Source: DASYTH01 sp036002505
GTDB taxonomy: Bacteria; Actinomycetota; Actinomycetes; Mycobacteriales; Pseudonocardiaceae
Length of the DNA: 64,000 nt
Reading direction: 5' to 3'
Assembly: GCF_036002505.1 (NCBI RefSeq)
Contig: NZ_DASYTH010000419.1
Span: 1 to 64,000, forward strand
The notes under the pieces are model-generated. The model searched no databases, was not told the origin of the DNA, and worked only from the letters and a program-made list of their open reading frames with translations. Position numbers and translations under genes: made by a program. This document shows positions 9,183 to 17,557 of the stretch, one piece after another; position 1 is the first letter of the stretch, and each line of letters starts with the position of its first letter.

Positions 9183-9383
9183 CTACAGCGACGAGCTGCG
9201 CGCAAAGAGCACGTCAGCAGATCGCAGGACGATCCAGGGCAACTGGACGATCGTATCGGGTCCGTTTTCCTTCGCGGTCGCGACAGCGCTGAGTTGCTCC
9301 CGCACATCGTCGTCGCTCATGGGGTCGCTGTCGGCCCGCAAGAATCCGCTGGAGCTATTGATCCCAATAGTAATCTTCTTCAC
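9183..9383 (-). CDS. Small hypothetical protein, third gene of a small operon
   Basis: A 66-residue protein starting VKKITIGINSSSGFLRADSDP and ending WIVLRSADVLFARSSSL. I do not recognise a family. A GTG at 9383 with GAGGTG upstream decides the start. It lies 51 bases beyond the stop of the trypco2-like gene and is read in the same direction, so it is probably cotranscribed. Base composition here is clearly less GC-rich than the flanking genes, which hints at transfer. Confidence 0.55.
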   Translation of the reverse strand: MKKITIGINSSSGFLRADSDPMSDDDVREQLSAVATAKENGPDTIVQLPWIVLRSADVLFARSSSL

Positions 9384-9434
9384 GCTGCGACACCTCGAGT
9401 CTTCATCCCGCCGGCAGAACGGCCCGAGAGACAC

Positions 9435-9701
9435 CTAGCGTCCTTCACTGAACGGCGCGCTCGGACGAAGGGCGATAGATACCCTCGAGACAAGTTCAGC
9501 TGGAACGTGCTCGCCAAGCGACGGACTCCGGGCCATCGTCACCTCTCCGTCAGTCCTGAGCTCCACGGCCATGGTGACCGAGCACTCGCCCAGTACGAAA
9601 CCCACCTCCCCGCGCTGCTGCTCCAGTCTCTCACCGGCTATCCTGATCTCCGCGAGAACGAGAGCGACAAGCTGGTTCAGCGGGACAAACTCCTGAGCCA
9701 C
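9435..9701 (-). CDS. Trypco2-like small protein
   Basis: An 88-residue protein with an N-terminal helix (LNQLVALVLAEIRIAGERLEQ) followed by a small beta region (GEVGFVLGECSVTMAVELRTDGEVTM ... VSRVSIALRP). This helix-plus-beta plan and spacing match what I recall of the trypsin-co-occurring domain trypco2, an accessory module of actinobacterial NTP-dependent conflict systems. No protease, STAND ATPase or other effector is encoded next to it. The identification rests on pattern memory only. Confidence 0.5.
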   Translation of the reverse strand: MAQEFVPLNQLVALVLAEIRIAGERLEQQRGEVGFVLGECSVTMAVELRTDGEVTMARSPSLGEHVPAELVSRVSIALRPSAPFSEGR

Positions 9702-9711
9702 GATGCGCCGC

Positions 9712-9993
9712 CTAAACGGTCTCGAAGGTCGGAACGATCGTGCAATCGATCTCGAGGCCCCAATGGCTCTTGTAGTCGATCGTCAGCTTCTCCTTGATCG
9801 ACAGAATCCAGACGTTCAGGCCGATGTCCGTCGCGCTGTTGATCGAGAAGTCGGCGCTAATGTTGACCTTGAACTTGAACTCCCGAACCGTCATTGGGTC
9901 AGTTCCGGCCGACAAGATCGCCTGTGCCACGCGAGCCGACGCGGCCATTGCCGTGATGTATCCGGACAACTCAACGGCGTTTGCGACAGCCAT
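9712..9993 (-). CDS. Small hypothetical protein, first gene of a trypco-like operon
   Basis: A 93-residue protein starting MAVANAVELSGYITAMAAS. The ATG at 9993 is preceded by GGAGGT, the strongest ribosome site of this small cluster; longer upstream reading is not supported. A short helix is followed by alternating beta-like stretches (REFKFKVNISADFSI, LNVWILSIKEKLTI, WGLEIDCTIVPTF). The plan resembles the next gene, and it may be another effector-associated module. It ends 10 bases before the next start. I cannot name a function. Confidence 0.6.
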   Translation of the reverse strand: MAVANAVELSGYITAMAASARVAQAILSAGTDPMTVREFKFKVNISADFSINSATDIGLNVWILSIKEKLTIDYKSHWGLEIDCTIVPTFETV

Positions 9994-10238
9994 GGGTTTA
10001 CCTCCAAATCGAGTACAGACGCGGCGATCGTAGTCCGGACTGACCCGACGTAACCAGAGTCGAACTACTCTCCGACTCAGGGCAACATATTGACAGATGG
10101 AGGACAAGAATCGCGCCGTGCCACATGCCGAGGAGTGCCCTGGTGAGGAACAGTCAAGAATAGAGAATGGATTGTGAATCGACATTCCGCCAGACGGCAT
10201 GTTGGGTATTGCCCACACAACGGACCGAGCGACAGCGA
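9994..10238. other. Intergenic region upstream of the small operon
   Basis: About 245 bases, relatively AT-rich for this genome. It should hold the promoter of the leftward small-gene operon and the 3' end of the oxidoreductase operon. I see no convincing gene, terminator hairpin or operator in it. Confidence 0.5.
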
Positions 10239-11660
10239 TTACAGGAAAACCCTCTCCACGGTGCCGCGGTGCCGGGCGCGTTCGGCGGCGAACACGGCGA
10301 GGTGGGTCTCCAGCGACTCGGCCGGGCCGGACAGGATCGTCGACGGGTCACCCGTTGCTACGGCGGTGGTGAACGCCTCCATCAGGCCGGCGTCGCCGCC
10401 GCCGTGGCCGGCCGCCGCGTCCGGGCCCGGCGTGGCCGTGGTGAGCTCCTCGCTGCTCCCGGTGGTGAAGTCGTACACGGTCAGCCGCTCGCCGTCCCCC
10501 TCGATCGAGCCGCGGGTGCCGAAGATCTGCGTGCGGCGGTCCAGGTGCGGGGTGAACGCGACCATCTGGAACGTGGCCGTGGCGCCGCCGGCGAACTCGA
10601 GCGCCACCACCTGGTGGTCGACGGCGTCGTTGTCGCACGCGTAGACGCACCGCCCGTACGGCCCGTCCCGCAACGCGGCCAGCACACCGGTTTCGGTCAC
10701 CTCGTCGGTGATCACGCTGACCGGCCAGCCGGTTCGGCCCTCCCGCAGCCGGCCGAGGTAGAGCCGGGGCGCGGAGTACGGGCACTCCGGCTCGACGGCA
10801 CAGTCGAGGCACCGGTCGGCCGCACCCGGCGGGCGGTTCTCCGGCCGGAAGTGGCGCAGCGAGCCGAAACTGGACACGCGCTCGATCGGCCGCCCGACGA
10901 TGTGCCGCAACCAGTCGATGTCGTGGCAGGACTTGGCCATCAGCATGAACGACGCCCGGTCGGTCCGCCGCCAGTTCCCGCGCACGAACGAATGCGCGTG
11001 GTGCCACCAGCCGACCGGCTCCAGATGCTGCACGCTCAGCACGGTGCCGACCCGCCCACTGTCCACAATGTCCTTGAGCAGCCGGGTGTACGGCCGGTAG
11101 CGCAGCACGTGGCAGACCGCGAGCAGCACCCCGGCGTCCCGCACCGCGGCCACCAGCGTGCGGCATTCCTCCTCGGCCGGCGCCAGCGGCTTCTCCACCA
11201 GCAGGTGATACCCCTTGCGCGCCAGCGTGATCGCCGGTGCGACGTGCTCGGTGTCCCGGGTGGCCACGATCGCCGCGTCGGCCAGCCTGGGCGCGCCGGC
11301 CAGCTCCTGCCAGGACGCGAACGCCCGCTCCGCCGGGATCCCGTGCTCCCGCGCCAGCCGCTCCCGCTGGTAGGCGCGCGGCTCGGCCACTGCCACAACC
11401 GTTGCCCGGTCCGGGTTCCGCGCCACCCACCCCGCGTACGCGCTGCCCCGGTCGCCCGCACCGAGGACGGCGAGGGTGACTGTGCTCGATTGGCTCGCTC
11501 CGCTCGCAGGCGCGGGCCTTGACGCTGTACCTGTTCCCGCCTTCGCTCCTTCGCGCTGCTCGGTCACTCGCTGGCGCTCGCTCCCTGCGCTGCTCGCAGT
11601 GTTTATTTCTGGCTCGATGGCGTAGCGCCAGTCAGGCACCGCCGGCCCGCGCGTGACCAT
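10239..11660 (-). CDS. Gfo/Idh/MocA-family oxidoreductase with a repeat-derived N-terminal insert
   Basis: An NAD(P)-dependent sugar or inositol dehydrogenase-type enzyme. The Rossmann motif TLAVLGAGDRGSAYAGW is followed by the family signature EKPLAPAEEECRTL and the GFO/IDH C-terminal domain with KSCHDIDWLRHIVG. A Cys cluster (RCLDCAVEPECPY) is notable. The ATG at 11660 overlaps the stop of the upstream methyltransferase gene (TGATG), indicating coupling. Between the start and the Rossmann motif lie about 45 low-complexity residues (SSAGSERQRVTEQREGAKAG) coming from a repeat at 11480-11610. The true substrate is unknown. Confidence 0.85.
   Translation of the reverse strand: MVTRGPAVPDWRYAIEPEINTASSAGSERQRVTEQREGAKAGTGTASRPAPASGASQSSTVTLAVLGAGDRGSAYAGWVARNPDRATVVAVAEPRAYQRERLAREHGIPAERAFASWQELAGAPRLADAAIVATRDTEHVAPAITLARKGYHLLVEKPLAPAEEECRTLVAAVRDAGVLLAVCHVLRYRPYTRLLKDIVDSGRVGTVLSVQHLEPVGWWHHAHSFVRGNWRRTDRASFMLMAKSCHDIDWLRHIVGRPIERVSSFGSLRHFRPENRPPGAADRCLDCAVEPECPYSAPRLYLGRLREGRTGWPVSVITDEVTETGVLAALRDGPYGRCVYACDNDAVDHQVVALEFAGGATATFQMVAFTPHLDRRTQIFGTRGSIEGDGERLTVYDFTTGSSEELTTATPGPDAAAGHGGGDAGLMEAFTTAVATGDPSTILSGPAESLETHLAVFAAERARHRGTVERVFL
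11480..11610. repeat. GAGCGAG-rich repeat inside the oxidoreductase 5' end
   Basis: On the minus strand the stretch reads as related units such as CGAGCAGCGCAGGGAGCGAG and CGAGCAGCGCGAAGGAGCGA, with GCGCCTGCGAGCGGAGCGAG nearby. It keeps the frame open but encodes low-complexity sequence that the enzyme family does not have. It looks like a small dispersed repeat that landed in the gene's 5' end. Confidence 0.5.
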
Positions 11661-12526
11661 CAGGGCTCCCCGGTCCGCCGGCGGTAGGTGGACACCACGA
11701 CCGAGGCGGTGACCGGCATCGGCTCCGCCAACTCCCGGACCCGCTCCCGCAGCACCGCCGGGTTGGTGTGCCACGCGCTCGGACCCATCGCCACCACCGC
11801 GTCGATGTCCTTGTGCGACAACGACATGGTGAACTCCCAGTCGTCCTCACTGGACAGCTGGCAGTACGGCGCGATGGCCGCCTCGATCTTGTCGCGCTTC
11901 TCCGGCTCCACCTTCAGCAGGCTCAGCTTCCAGACCAGCTCGACCAGGTGCCGCGCGGTGGGCGAGACCACGATCAGCACCCCGCCCGGACCCAGCACCC
12001 GGTGGATCTCGGCGGGGTTGCGCGGCGCGAAGATGCTCAGCGCCACCGCGACCGAGCCGCTGCGCACCGGCAGCCCGTGCCAGGTGTCGCAGCCGATCGC
12101 GCCGGCCCGCGGGTGGGCCCGGGCGGCTCGGCGCAGCGCCGCCTTGGACACGTCGAGGGCGAGCCCGACCCGGCCGGGCAGCGCGTCCAGCACCGGGGCC
12201 AGGTAGTGCCCGACGCCCGCGCCGATGTCCACCACGCAGCCCAGCGGCCGGTCCACCGTGGCGCGCTGCGCCGCGGTCACCACCGCCGCCACCACCGGCG
12301 CGAAGTGGCCGGCGGACTGGAACCGGGCCCGCGCCTCCACCATCGCCGGGGTGTCCCCGGAGATGCCGGCCGACTTCGCCGAAACCAGGTTCAGGTAGCC
12401 CTGCTTGGCGACGTCGAAGGTGTGCGCGCGCGGGCAGTGCACCGCGGCACCGGCCAGCGAGAGGTCCGACCCGCAGGTCGGGCACGTCAGGTAGGGGAGC
12501 ACGTCGTCGAGCACGGAGCTCACCAT
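11660..12526 (-). CDS. RlmA-like 23S rRNA (guanine-N1) methyltransferase
   Basis: A SAM-dependent methyltransferase of the RlmA/TlrB group, which modify 23S rRNA at G745/G748 in known members and can affect macrolide susceptibility. The N-terminal zinc-binding motif CPTCGSDLSLAGAAVHCPRAH is diagnostic. VDIGAGVGHYLAPVL (motif I) and LSIFAPRNPAEIHRVLGPGG follow. The start at 12526 lies 4 bases after the decarboxylase stop. The length of 288 residues is usual. Whether it targets rRNA here is inferred from the family. Confidence 0.8.
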   Translation of the reverse strand: MVSSVLDDVLPYLTCPTCGSDLSLAGAAVHCPRAHTFDVAKQGYLNLVSAKSAGISGDTPAMVEARARFQSAGHFAPVVAAVVTAAQRATVDRPLGCVVDIGAGVGHYLAPVLDALPGRVGLALDVSKAALRRAARAHPRAGAIGCDTWHGLPVRSGSVAVALSIFAPRNPAEIHRVLGPGGVLIVVSPTARHLVELVWKLSLLKVEPEKRDKIEAAIAPYCQLSSEDDWEFTMSLSHKDIDAVVAMGPSAWHTNPAVLRERVRELAEPMPVTASVVVSTYRRRTGEP

Positions 12527-12530
12527 CCGG

Positions 12531-13895
12531 TCAACCGGCACGGGCGGCCAGCCGCTCGATCCGGTGCAGCCGGTCCACATGCGACTGTGCCTCGGGCTTG
12601 ATCAGGACGCTGCGCAGCACCCGGGCGGCGTCCGCGTCGGCGCGCACACCGGGATGCCGCCGGGCGAACGCCTCCGCCCCGATCCGCAGCGCGCTCACGA
12701 AAACCGGGTCGTGCCCGGCCGCCATCCCCTCGGTCATGACCCGCGCCGACGCCGCGTCGATCTCGGAAAGCGTTGCCGCGGTGGGGAAGTACGCGACGAT
12801 GTCCAGCTCGGGCGGCTGGTACAGGGAAAGGTGCGGCGAGCGGGTGATCTCCTCCGCCCAGGCCAGCGCCGCCCGCCGGCTGGCCGCGAGGAACGCGCCG
12901 AGCCCGTCCGGGCGCAGCGGGAACACCTGCAGCGTCAGCCAGAACGCGGCGGCCGCGGCCCCGGCGCGGGAGCACTCCAGGCTGATCTCGCCGAGGTGGA
13001 ACTCCGCGTCGGTGAAGTAGGTGTACGGCGAGTCGTGCAGGTAGAACCGGGCCACCGACGGGTCGGCGAAGAGCACCGCGCCGCAGCCGTAGGGCTGCAG
13101 GCCGTGCTTGTGCGGGTCGATCACGACCGAGTCGCAGCCGGCGATCGCCCGCCACGGTTCCGGGGCGATCGGCTCGGGTGAGCTCGGATGTGCCAGCAAT
13201 ACGAAGAATCCACCATATGCGGCGTCCACATGCAACCGGACGCCGTAGCGCTCCTTGAGTACCAGCGCCTCGTGGATCGGGTCGATCGCGCCGAGCCCGG
13301 TGGTGCCGGCGGTGAGCACCACGGTGCCGACGTCGCCTTTCTTGAGCACGTCCTCGAGCGCGTCGAGGTCCATCCGGCTCCGGTCGTCGACCGGAACCGA
13401 GGTGCCCTCGATGCCGAGCACGCCGCACATTCGCCCATGTGTGTAGTGGCTCTCCGCGCTGAACGCGACGCCCTTGCCGGGGTGGGACTCCCGGGCGACG
13501 TAGAGCGCCTCAAGGTTGGCGATGGTGCCGCTGCTGGTGAGGTGCCCGAGATGGGTGCCGAACCCGAACATGCGCGCCAGCTCGGCGATCGCCTCGCGCT
13601 CCATCCGCGCGGTGGCCGGGCCGCTGTCCTGGGCGTGGTTGTTCGGGTTGATCAGCATGGCGGTCAGGTAGCCGGCCACCGCCACGGGGTGCGGCGGCTT
13701 GAGCATCTGCCCGACGTAGTCCGGGTGGAAATACGGGTAGTTGTCGCCGAGCCGCTCGGTGAACTCCTTGAACGCGGCGGCGAACCGGTCGGGGTCCACC
13801 TGCTGCGCCGGATGCTCCTGGTACGCGCCGAAACCGGACCGCCAGGCGTCCACCGCGGCCACGCCCTGGGTCAGCCAGCCGTCGAGCGGATTCAT
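12531..13895 (-). CDS. Group II PLP-dependent decarboxylase
   Basis: A 454-residue pyridoxal-phosphate enzyme of the glutamate/aromatic amino acid decarboxylase fold. Motifs: SSGTIANLEAL (phosphate cup, about residue 122), LHVDAAYGG with the PLP-binding Asp, and DPHKHGLQPYGCGAVL with the Schiff-base Lys (about residue 265). The exact amino acid substrate cannot be told. The start ATG (13895) overlaps the stop of the flavoprotein gene as ATGA, so the two are translationally coupled. Confidence 0.85.
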   Translation of the reverse strand: MNPLDGWLTQGVAAVDAWRSGFGAYQEHPAQQVDPDRFAAAFKEFTERLGDNYPYFHPDYVGQMLKPPHPVAVAGYLTAMLINPNNHAQDSGPATARMEREAIAELARMFGFGTHLGHLTSSGTIANLEALYVARESHPGKGVAFSAESHYTHGRMCGVLGIEGTSVPVDDRSRMDLDALEDVLKKGDVGTVVLTAGTTGLGAIDPIHEALVLKERYGVRLHVDAAYGGFFVLLAHPSSPEPIAPEPWRAIAGCDSVVIDPHKHGLQPYGCGAVLFADPSVARFYLHDSPYTYFTDAEFHLGEISLECSRAGAAAAAFWLTLQVFPLRPDGLGAFLAASRRAALAWAEEITRSPHLSLYQPPELDIVAYFPTAATLSEIDAASARVMTEGMAAGHDPVFVSALRIGAEAFARRHPGVRADADAARVLRSVLIKPEAQSHVDRLHRIERLAARAG

Positions 13896-15265
13896 GACAG
13901 GTCTTCCAGCGCGGCGACGATCCCGCGGTGGAACGTCGGGTAGGCCGTGATCATGTTGCGCAGCACGGTGGTCGGCACCTCGGCGTGCACCGCGACGGCC
14001 AACGCGCCGAGCACCTCGCCACCGGACGGCCCGACCGAGGTGGCGCCGACCAGCACCCCACGGTCGGCGTCCTCGACAACTTTGATCAACCCCTCGTTGC
14101 CCACGCCGTGGATGAAGCCGCGCGAGGTGACCGCCAGGCTGGTCGATCCGGTGCGCACCTTCAGCCCGCCGTCGCGGGCCGCGGCCTCGGTGAGCCCGAC
14201 CATGCCGACCTCGGGGTCGGTGAACGTCACGCTGGGCACCGCGTGGTAGGCCGGCGGCGGGTGCTCCCGGCCAAGGATGTCCGCGACCGCGGCACTCGCC
14301 TGGTACACCGACATGTGGGTGAACGCGCCCTTGCCGGTGATGTCGCCGATCGCCCACAACCCGTCCGCGGCGCGCATCCGGTCGTCCACCGGGATGACCC
14401 GGGCGCTGTCGTCCAGGCCGTAGGCGCCGACGCCGAGCGCGGCCAGGTCCCGCGTCCGCCCGGCCGCCACCAGCAGGCACTCCGCGGTGAGCGGCTCGCC
14501 GCCGCCGGCCGTGACGGTGAACCCGGCGCCGTCGTGGCTGACCTCGGACGCCGAGGTGCCGGTGCGGACGGTGATGTTCTCCGCGGCGAACCGCTCCGCG
14601 ACCAGCGCGCTGGCCTCGGGCTCGACCGGCGGCAGCAGCCGGTCCGCGGTCTGGATGAGGGTGACCTTGGCGCCGAACCGGGAGAACACCTGGGCGAGCT
14701 CGCAGCCGACCGGCCCGCCGCCGAGCACGATCATGCTGCTGGGCACCGTGGTGGTCCGGGCCGCCTCCCGGTTCGTCCACAGTGGAGTGCCGGCCAGCCC
14801 GGGGATCGGCGGCACCGCCGGATCGGTGCCCGGGTTGAGCACGATCCCCTTCGTGGCCTCGAAGGTCCTCACACCGTCCGAAGTGGACACCGTGACCTGG
14901 CCGGGAGCGGTGATCTTCCCGTGGCCGCGGACGAACCGCCCGCCGGCGCGCTCCAGCCGCTCGACCGCGACCCGGTCGTCCCAGTCGTCGGTGGCCTCGC
15001 GGCGGATCCGGGTGGCCACCGGTCCCCAGTCGGGTTGGACCTGGGCCGAGCCGGCCAGCTCGCGCACCCGGCGCGCCTCGGCCAGCGCGTCCGCCGCCCT
15101 GATCATCATCTTGGTGGGCACGCAGGCGAAGTACGGGCATTCGCCGCCGACCAGCCGGGAGTCCACCCCCACCACCGACAGGCCCGCCCCGGCCAGCTCC
15201 GCCGCCACGGCCTCGCCGCCCGGCCCCAGCCCGATCACCACCACGTCCACGGTTTCGGTGCTCAC
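13892..15265 (-). CDS. Flavoprotein disulfide reductase (mercuric reductase/LpdA-like)
   Basis: A 457-residue NAD(P)H- and FAD-dependent oxidoreductase. It shows the FAD-binding VVIGLGPGGEAVAAELAG, the redox-active disulfide motif GGECPYFACVPTK, the NAD-binding MIVLGGGPVGCELAQVFSRFG and the second FAD motif GLWAIGDITGK. The C-terminal dimer domain carries AYPTFHRG where lipoamide dehydrogenases have a His-Pro pair. It therefore resembles LpdA-like quinone reductases more than a true dihydrolipoamide dehydrogenase. The GTG at 15265 overlaps the stop of the upstream GT87 gene. Confidence 0.85.
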   Translation of the reverse strand: MSTETVDVVVIGLGPGGEAVAAELAGAGLSVVGVDSRLVGGECPYFACVPTKMMIRAADALAEARRVRELAGSAQVQPDWGPVATRIRREATDDWDDRVAVERLERAGGRFVRGHGKITAPGQVTVSTSDGVRTFEATKGIVLNPGTDPAVPPIPGLAGTPLWTNREAARTTTVPSSMIVLGGGPVGCELAQVFSRFGAKVTLIQTADRLLPPVEPEASALVAERFAAENITVRTGTSASEVSHDGAGFTVTAGGGEPLTAECLLVAAGRTRDLAALGVGAYGLDDSARVIPVDDRMRAADGLWAIGDITGKGAFTHMSVYQASAAVADILGREHPPPAYHAVPSVTFTDPEVGMVGLTEAAARDGGLKVRTGSTSLAVTSRGFIHGVGNEGLIKVVEDADRGVLVGATSVGPSGGEVLGALAVAVHAEVPTTVLRNMITAYPTFHRGIVAALEDLS

Positions 15266-16458
15266 GTGGCCATCATTCCCGACCGCCGCATCCGCAACAG
15301 GACGAAAGCCGCCAGGCACAGCACAGCAAGCACGTAGGCGTTGCCCGGGAGCGCTTCCAGCACGGACCACTGCAGCTCGACGTGCGCGCCGCTGCGAACC
15401 ACGAAGAACTCCCAGCCGGTGCCCACCACGGCGATCGCGGCCAGCGACACCCGGGCCCAGGCGGCGCCGCGCAGCGCCCGCGGCACCAGGAAGGCGACCA
15501 GCGGCACCATCCACACCCAGTGGTGGGTCCAGGACACCGGGCTGACCAGCAGGCCGCAGAACGCGGTGACCAGCAGCGCGCCCAGGTGCTCGCCGCGGCC
15601 GTGCAGCCGGCGGACGACAACGCCGGACACCGCCAGACACGCCGCGGCGAGCACACCGACCGCCACCAGCGTGGCCAGCCCCTCCCCGGCGAGGCGCTGC
15701 ACGATCCCGTTCAGCGACTGGTTGCCGATCCAGGAGTTGGTGGTCGCGTCGTTCCCGTCGATCAATGCCGTCCCCCAGAACAGTGCTGTATCTCCGGGCA
15801 GTACTAACTCTGCGAAAGTATTGACCGCGACGAAAGTACCCATCGCGCGTAAAGCGTCGGCCCGCCGCCCGGTGAGCGCCAGGTGCAGCACGAAGATCAG
15901 CGGCGTCAGCTTGATCGCCGAGGCCAGCCCGACCAGCACCCCGGACCAGCGGGATCCCCGGAGCACCAGCACGTCGAGGACAACCAGGCCCATCAGCACC
16001 AGGTTCAGCTGGCCGAGCGCCAGGGTCCGCCAGACGGGCTCCAGCGCCAACACCGCCAGCAGCGTGACCGCCACCGTGAGCCCGCGCTGCCCGGGCATCG
16101 TCACCCGCAGCACCCCGCCCAGCGCGAGCATGGACAGCGCCGCGATCACACCCCAGCTCAGCTGGGCCGGCACGAGCACCAGTGGGAAGAACTGCAGGGC
16201 CGCCACCGGCGGATACGCGAACGGCAGCGGCGGCGCCCACGGCGGCTCGCCGGTCAGCGGCAGGTAGAGCGGATCCCCGTGCAGCACGGCCAAGGCACCG
16301 GCCCGGTACACCGCGCTGTCCACCCCGAGTCCGTGCCCGGCCAGCCAGAAGATCACCGAGATCGCCAGCAGCACACCGGCCAGCACCCATGCCACGACCG
16401 GGATCCGGGCACACCGCCGGGCCGTATGCAAGATCCCCAGCGTGCCCACCCGCGCCAC
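15262..16458 (-). CDS. Polytopic membrane glycosyltransferase, GT87 type
   Basis: A 398-residue protein with about ten hydrophobic segments (for example VVAWVLAGVLLAISVIFWLAG). Between helices 1 and 2 lies the GT-C type loop with an Asp (GVDSAVYRAGALAVL) and the AYPPVAALQFFP motif typical of DUF2029/GT87 polyprenyl-phosphate-mannose-dependent mannosyltransferases. It probably elongates an envelope glycan on the outer face of the membrane. It is the first gene of a leftward operon with overlapping starts and stops. Confidence 0.8.
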   Translation of the reverse strand: MARVGTLGILHTARRCARIPVVAWVLAGVLLAISVIFWLAGHGLGVDSAVYRAGALAVLHGDPLYLPLTGEPPWAPPLPFAYPPVAALQFFPLVLVPAQLSWGVIAALSMLALGGVLRVTMPGQRGLTVAVTLLAVLALEPVWRTLALGQLNLVLMGLVVLDVLVLRGSRWSGVLVGLASAIKLTPLIFVLHLALTGRRADALRAMGTFVAVNTFAELVLPGDTALFWGTALIDGNDATTNSWIGNQSLNGIVQRLAGEGLATLVAVGVLAAACLAVSGVVVRRLHGRGEHLGALLVTAFCGLLVSPVSWTHHWVWMVPLVAFLVPRALRGAAWARVSLAAIAVVGTGWEFFVVRSGAHVELQWSVLEALPGNAYVLAVLCLAAFVLLRMRRSGMMAT

Positions 16459-16459
16459 C

Positions 16460-16897
16460 CTACCGAGAGTTGTCCGCGGCTCGGGCGAGGCCGCGCACGA
16501 CCTGGCGGAGGAACCGGGTCAGGCCCAGGCGCAGCACGGCGCCGGTGCCCGGGATCCTGGGCGAGAACGAGACCCGCCAGTGGATCACGGTGCCGCCGCC
16601 GGCCGGGCTGAGCGTCACCTCGCCGCGGTAGTCCCGGACCGGCAGGCCCTCGAGGTGGGCGTAACTGAACGCGCGGTCCGGGGTGAACCCGGTGACCTCG
16701 TCGCGACCGGTGACCCGGCCGTTGCGGAAGATCCGCACGGCGCCGACGCCCTCCCGCTCGCCGTCGCCTTCCCGTTCCAGTGTGAACGAGTCGATCGGAC
16801 TCCAGTCCGGCCAGGTGGAACCGTCGCGGAGCAGGGCGTACACGGTGGCCGGGTCGCCGGTGGTCCGCTCGGTCGCGTCAATCTGGTAGCGCCGCAT
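16460..16897 (-). CDS. SRPBCC (START-like) family protein
   Basis: A 145-residue protein of the polyketide-cyclase/START-like fold. It begins MRRYQIDATERTTGDPATVYALLRDGSTWPDW, the usual opening of this family, and has the C-terminal helix TRFLRQVVRGLARAA. Such proteins bind hydrophobic ligands; no catalytic role can be assigned. It is divergent from a TetR gene, and the palindrome between them lies directly upstream of its start, so it is likely controlled by that regulator. Confidence 0.8.
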   Translation of the reverse strand: MRRYQIDATERTTGDPATVYALLRDGSTWPDWSPIDSFTLEREGDGEREGVGAVRIFRNGRVTGRDEVTGFTPDRAFSYAHLEGLPVRDYRGEVTLSPAGGGTVIHWRVSFSPRIPGTGAVLRLGLTRFLRQVVRGLARAADNSR

Positions 16898-16904
16898 GTA
16901 CCAC

Positions 16905-16920
16905 ATGGTACATGTACCAT
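16905..16920. promoter_or_regulatory. Palindromic TetR-type operator
   Basis: ATGGTACATGTACCAT is a perfect 16-bp palindrome in the 33-bp gap between the divergent SRPBCC and TetR genes. Its tight placement over both 5' ends fits an autoregulatory operator. Confidence 0.7.
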
Positions 16921-16930
16921 TCGGTTCACG

Positions 16931-17557
16931 ATGACAGATCCCAGGGAACGGCTGCTGTCCGCGGCCATCGACCACGTCGCGGCTCACGGCCTCGCCGACC
17001 TCAGCCTGCGCGGGCTCGCCGCGGCCATCGGCACCAGCCACCGCATGCTGATCTACCACTTCGGCTCGAAGGAGGGCCTGCTCGTCGCGCTGATCCGGGC
17101 GGTGGAGCAACGCCAGCGCGACGCCCTGGCCCAACTCGAACTGGCGCCGGGCGCGACGCCGGCCGACCTGGGCCGCGCGTTCTGGCGCCGCCTGACCGAT
17201 CCCGCGCTCTGGCCGCACGAACGGCTGTTCTTCGAGGTCTACGGCCAGGCGCTGCAGGGCCGCCGGGGCACGACGGCGCTGCTCGACGGCATCGTCACCG
17301 ACTGGCTCGTGCCGCTCGTCGAGCTCGGCGTGCGGCACGGCTTTTCGCGTGACGAAGCCGAGTCCACCGCCCGCCTCGGCCTCGCCGTCACCCGCGGCCT
17401 GCTCCTCGACCTGCTCGCCACCGGCGACCGCGCCGGCGTCGACGCGGCCATGGAGCGGTTCATCACGTTGACGTACGAGCGTTCCGGTACCTCGCCGGCG
17501 CGAACTCGTCCCGGGCGATCGCGTGCCGCCGGGCCCGCAGGTACGCCGGACCGTTGA
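16931..17557 (+). CDS. TetR-family transcriptional regulator
   Basis: A 208-residue regulator. The helix-turn-helix region is LLSAAIDHVAAHGLADLSLRGLAAAIGTSHRMLIYHFGSKEGLLVALI. The C-terminal half includes RAFWRRLTDPALWPHERLFFEVYG, seen in TetR_C-type regulators. The ATG at 16931 is 10 bases after the palindrome at 16905-16920. Its 3' end overlaps the convergent MpaB-like gene by 95 bases, and the last 20 or so residues (TRPGRSRAAGPAG) are low-complexity. Confidence 0.88.
   Translation: MTDPRERLLSAAIDHVAAHGLADLSLRGLAAAIGTSHRMLIYHFGSKEGLLVALIRAVEQRQRDALAQLELAPGATPADLGRAFWRRLTDPALWPHERLFFEVYGQALQGRRGTTALLDGIVTDWLVPLVELGVRHGFSRDEAESTARLGLAVTRGLLLDLLATGDRAGVDAAMERFITLTYERSGTSPARTRPGRSRAAGPAGTPDR

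Noticed and set aside
13892..16414. A large fused protein joining an Arg/Ala-rich part to the flavoprotein
   Set aside because: The upstream part is the GT87 gene in the wrong frame. A GTG with a proper overlap (15265) is the flavoprotein start.
10239..16458. A natural-product biosynthetic cluster
   Set aside because: The decarboxylase, flavoprotein, methyltransferase and oxidoreductase overlap as an operon, but no core synthase, resistance or export gene accompanies them.
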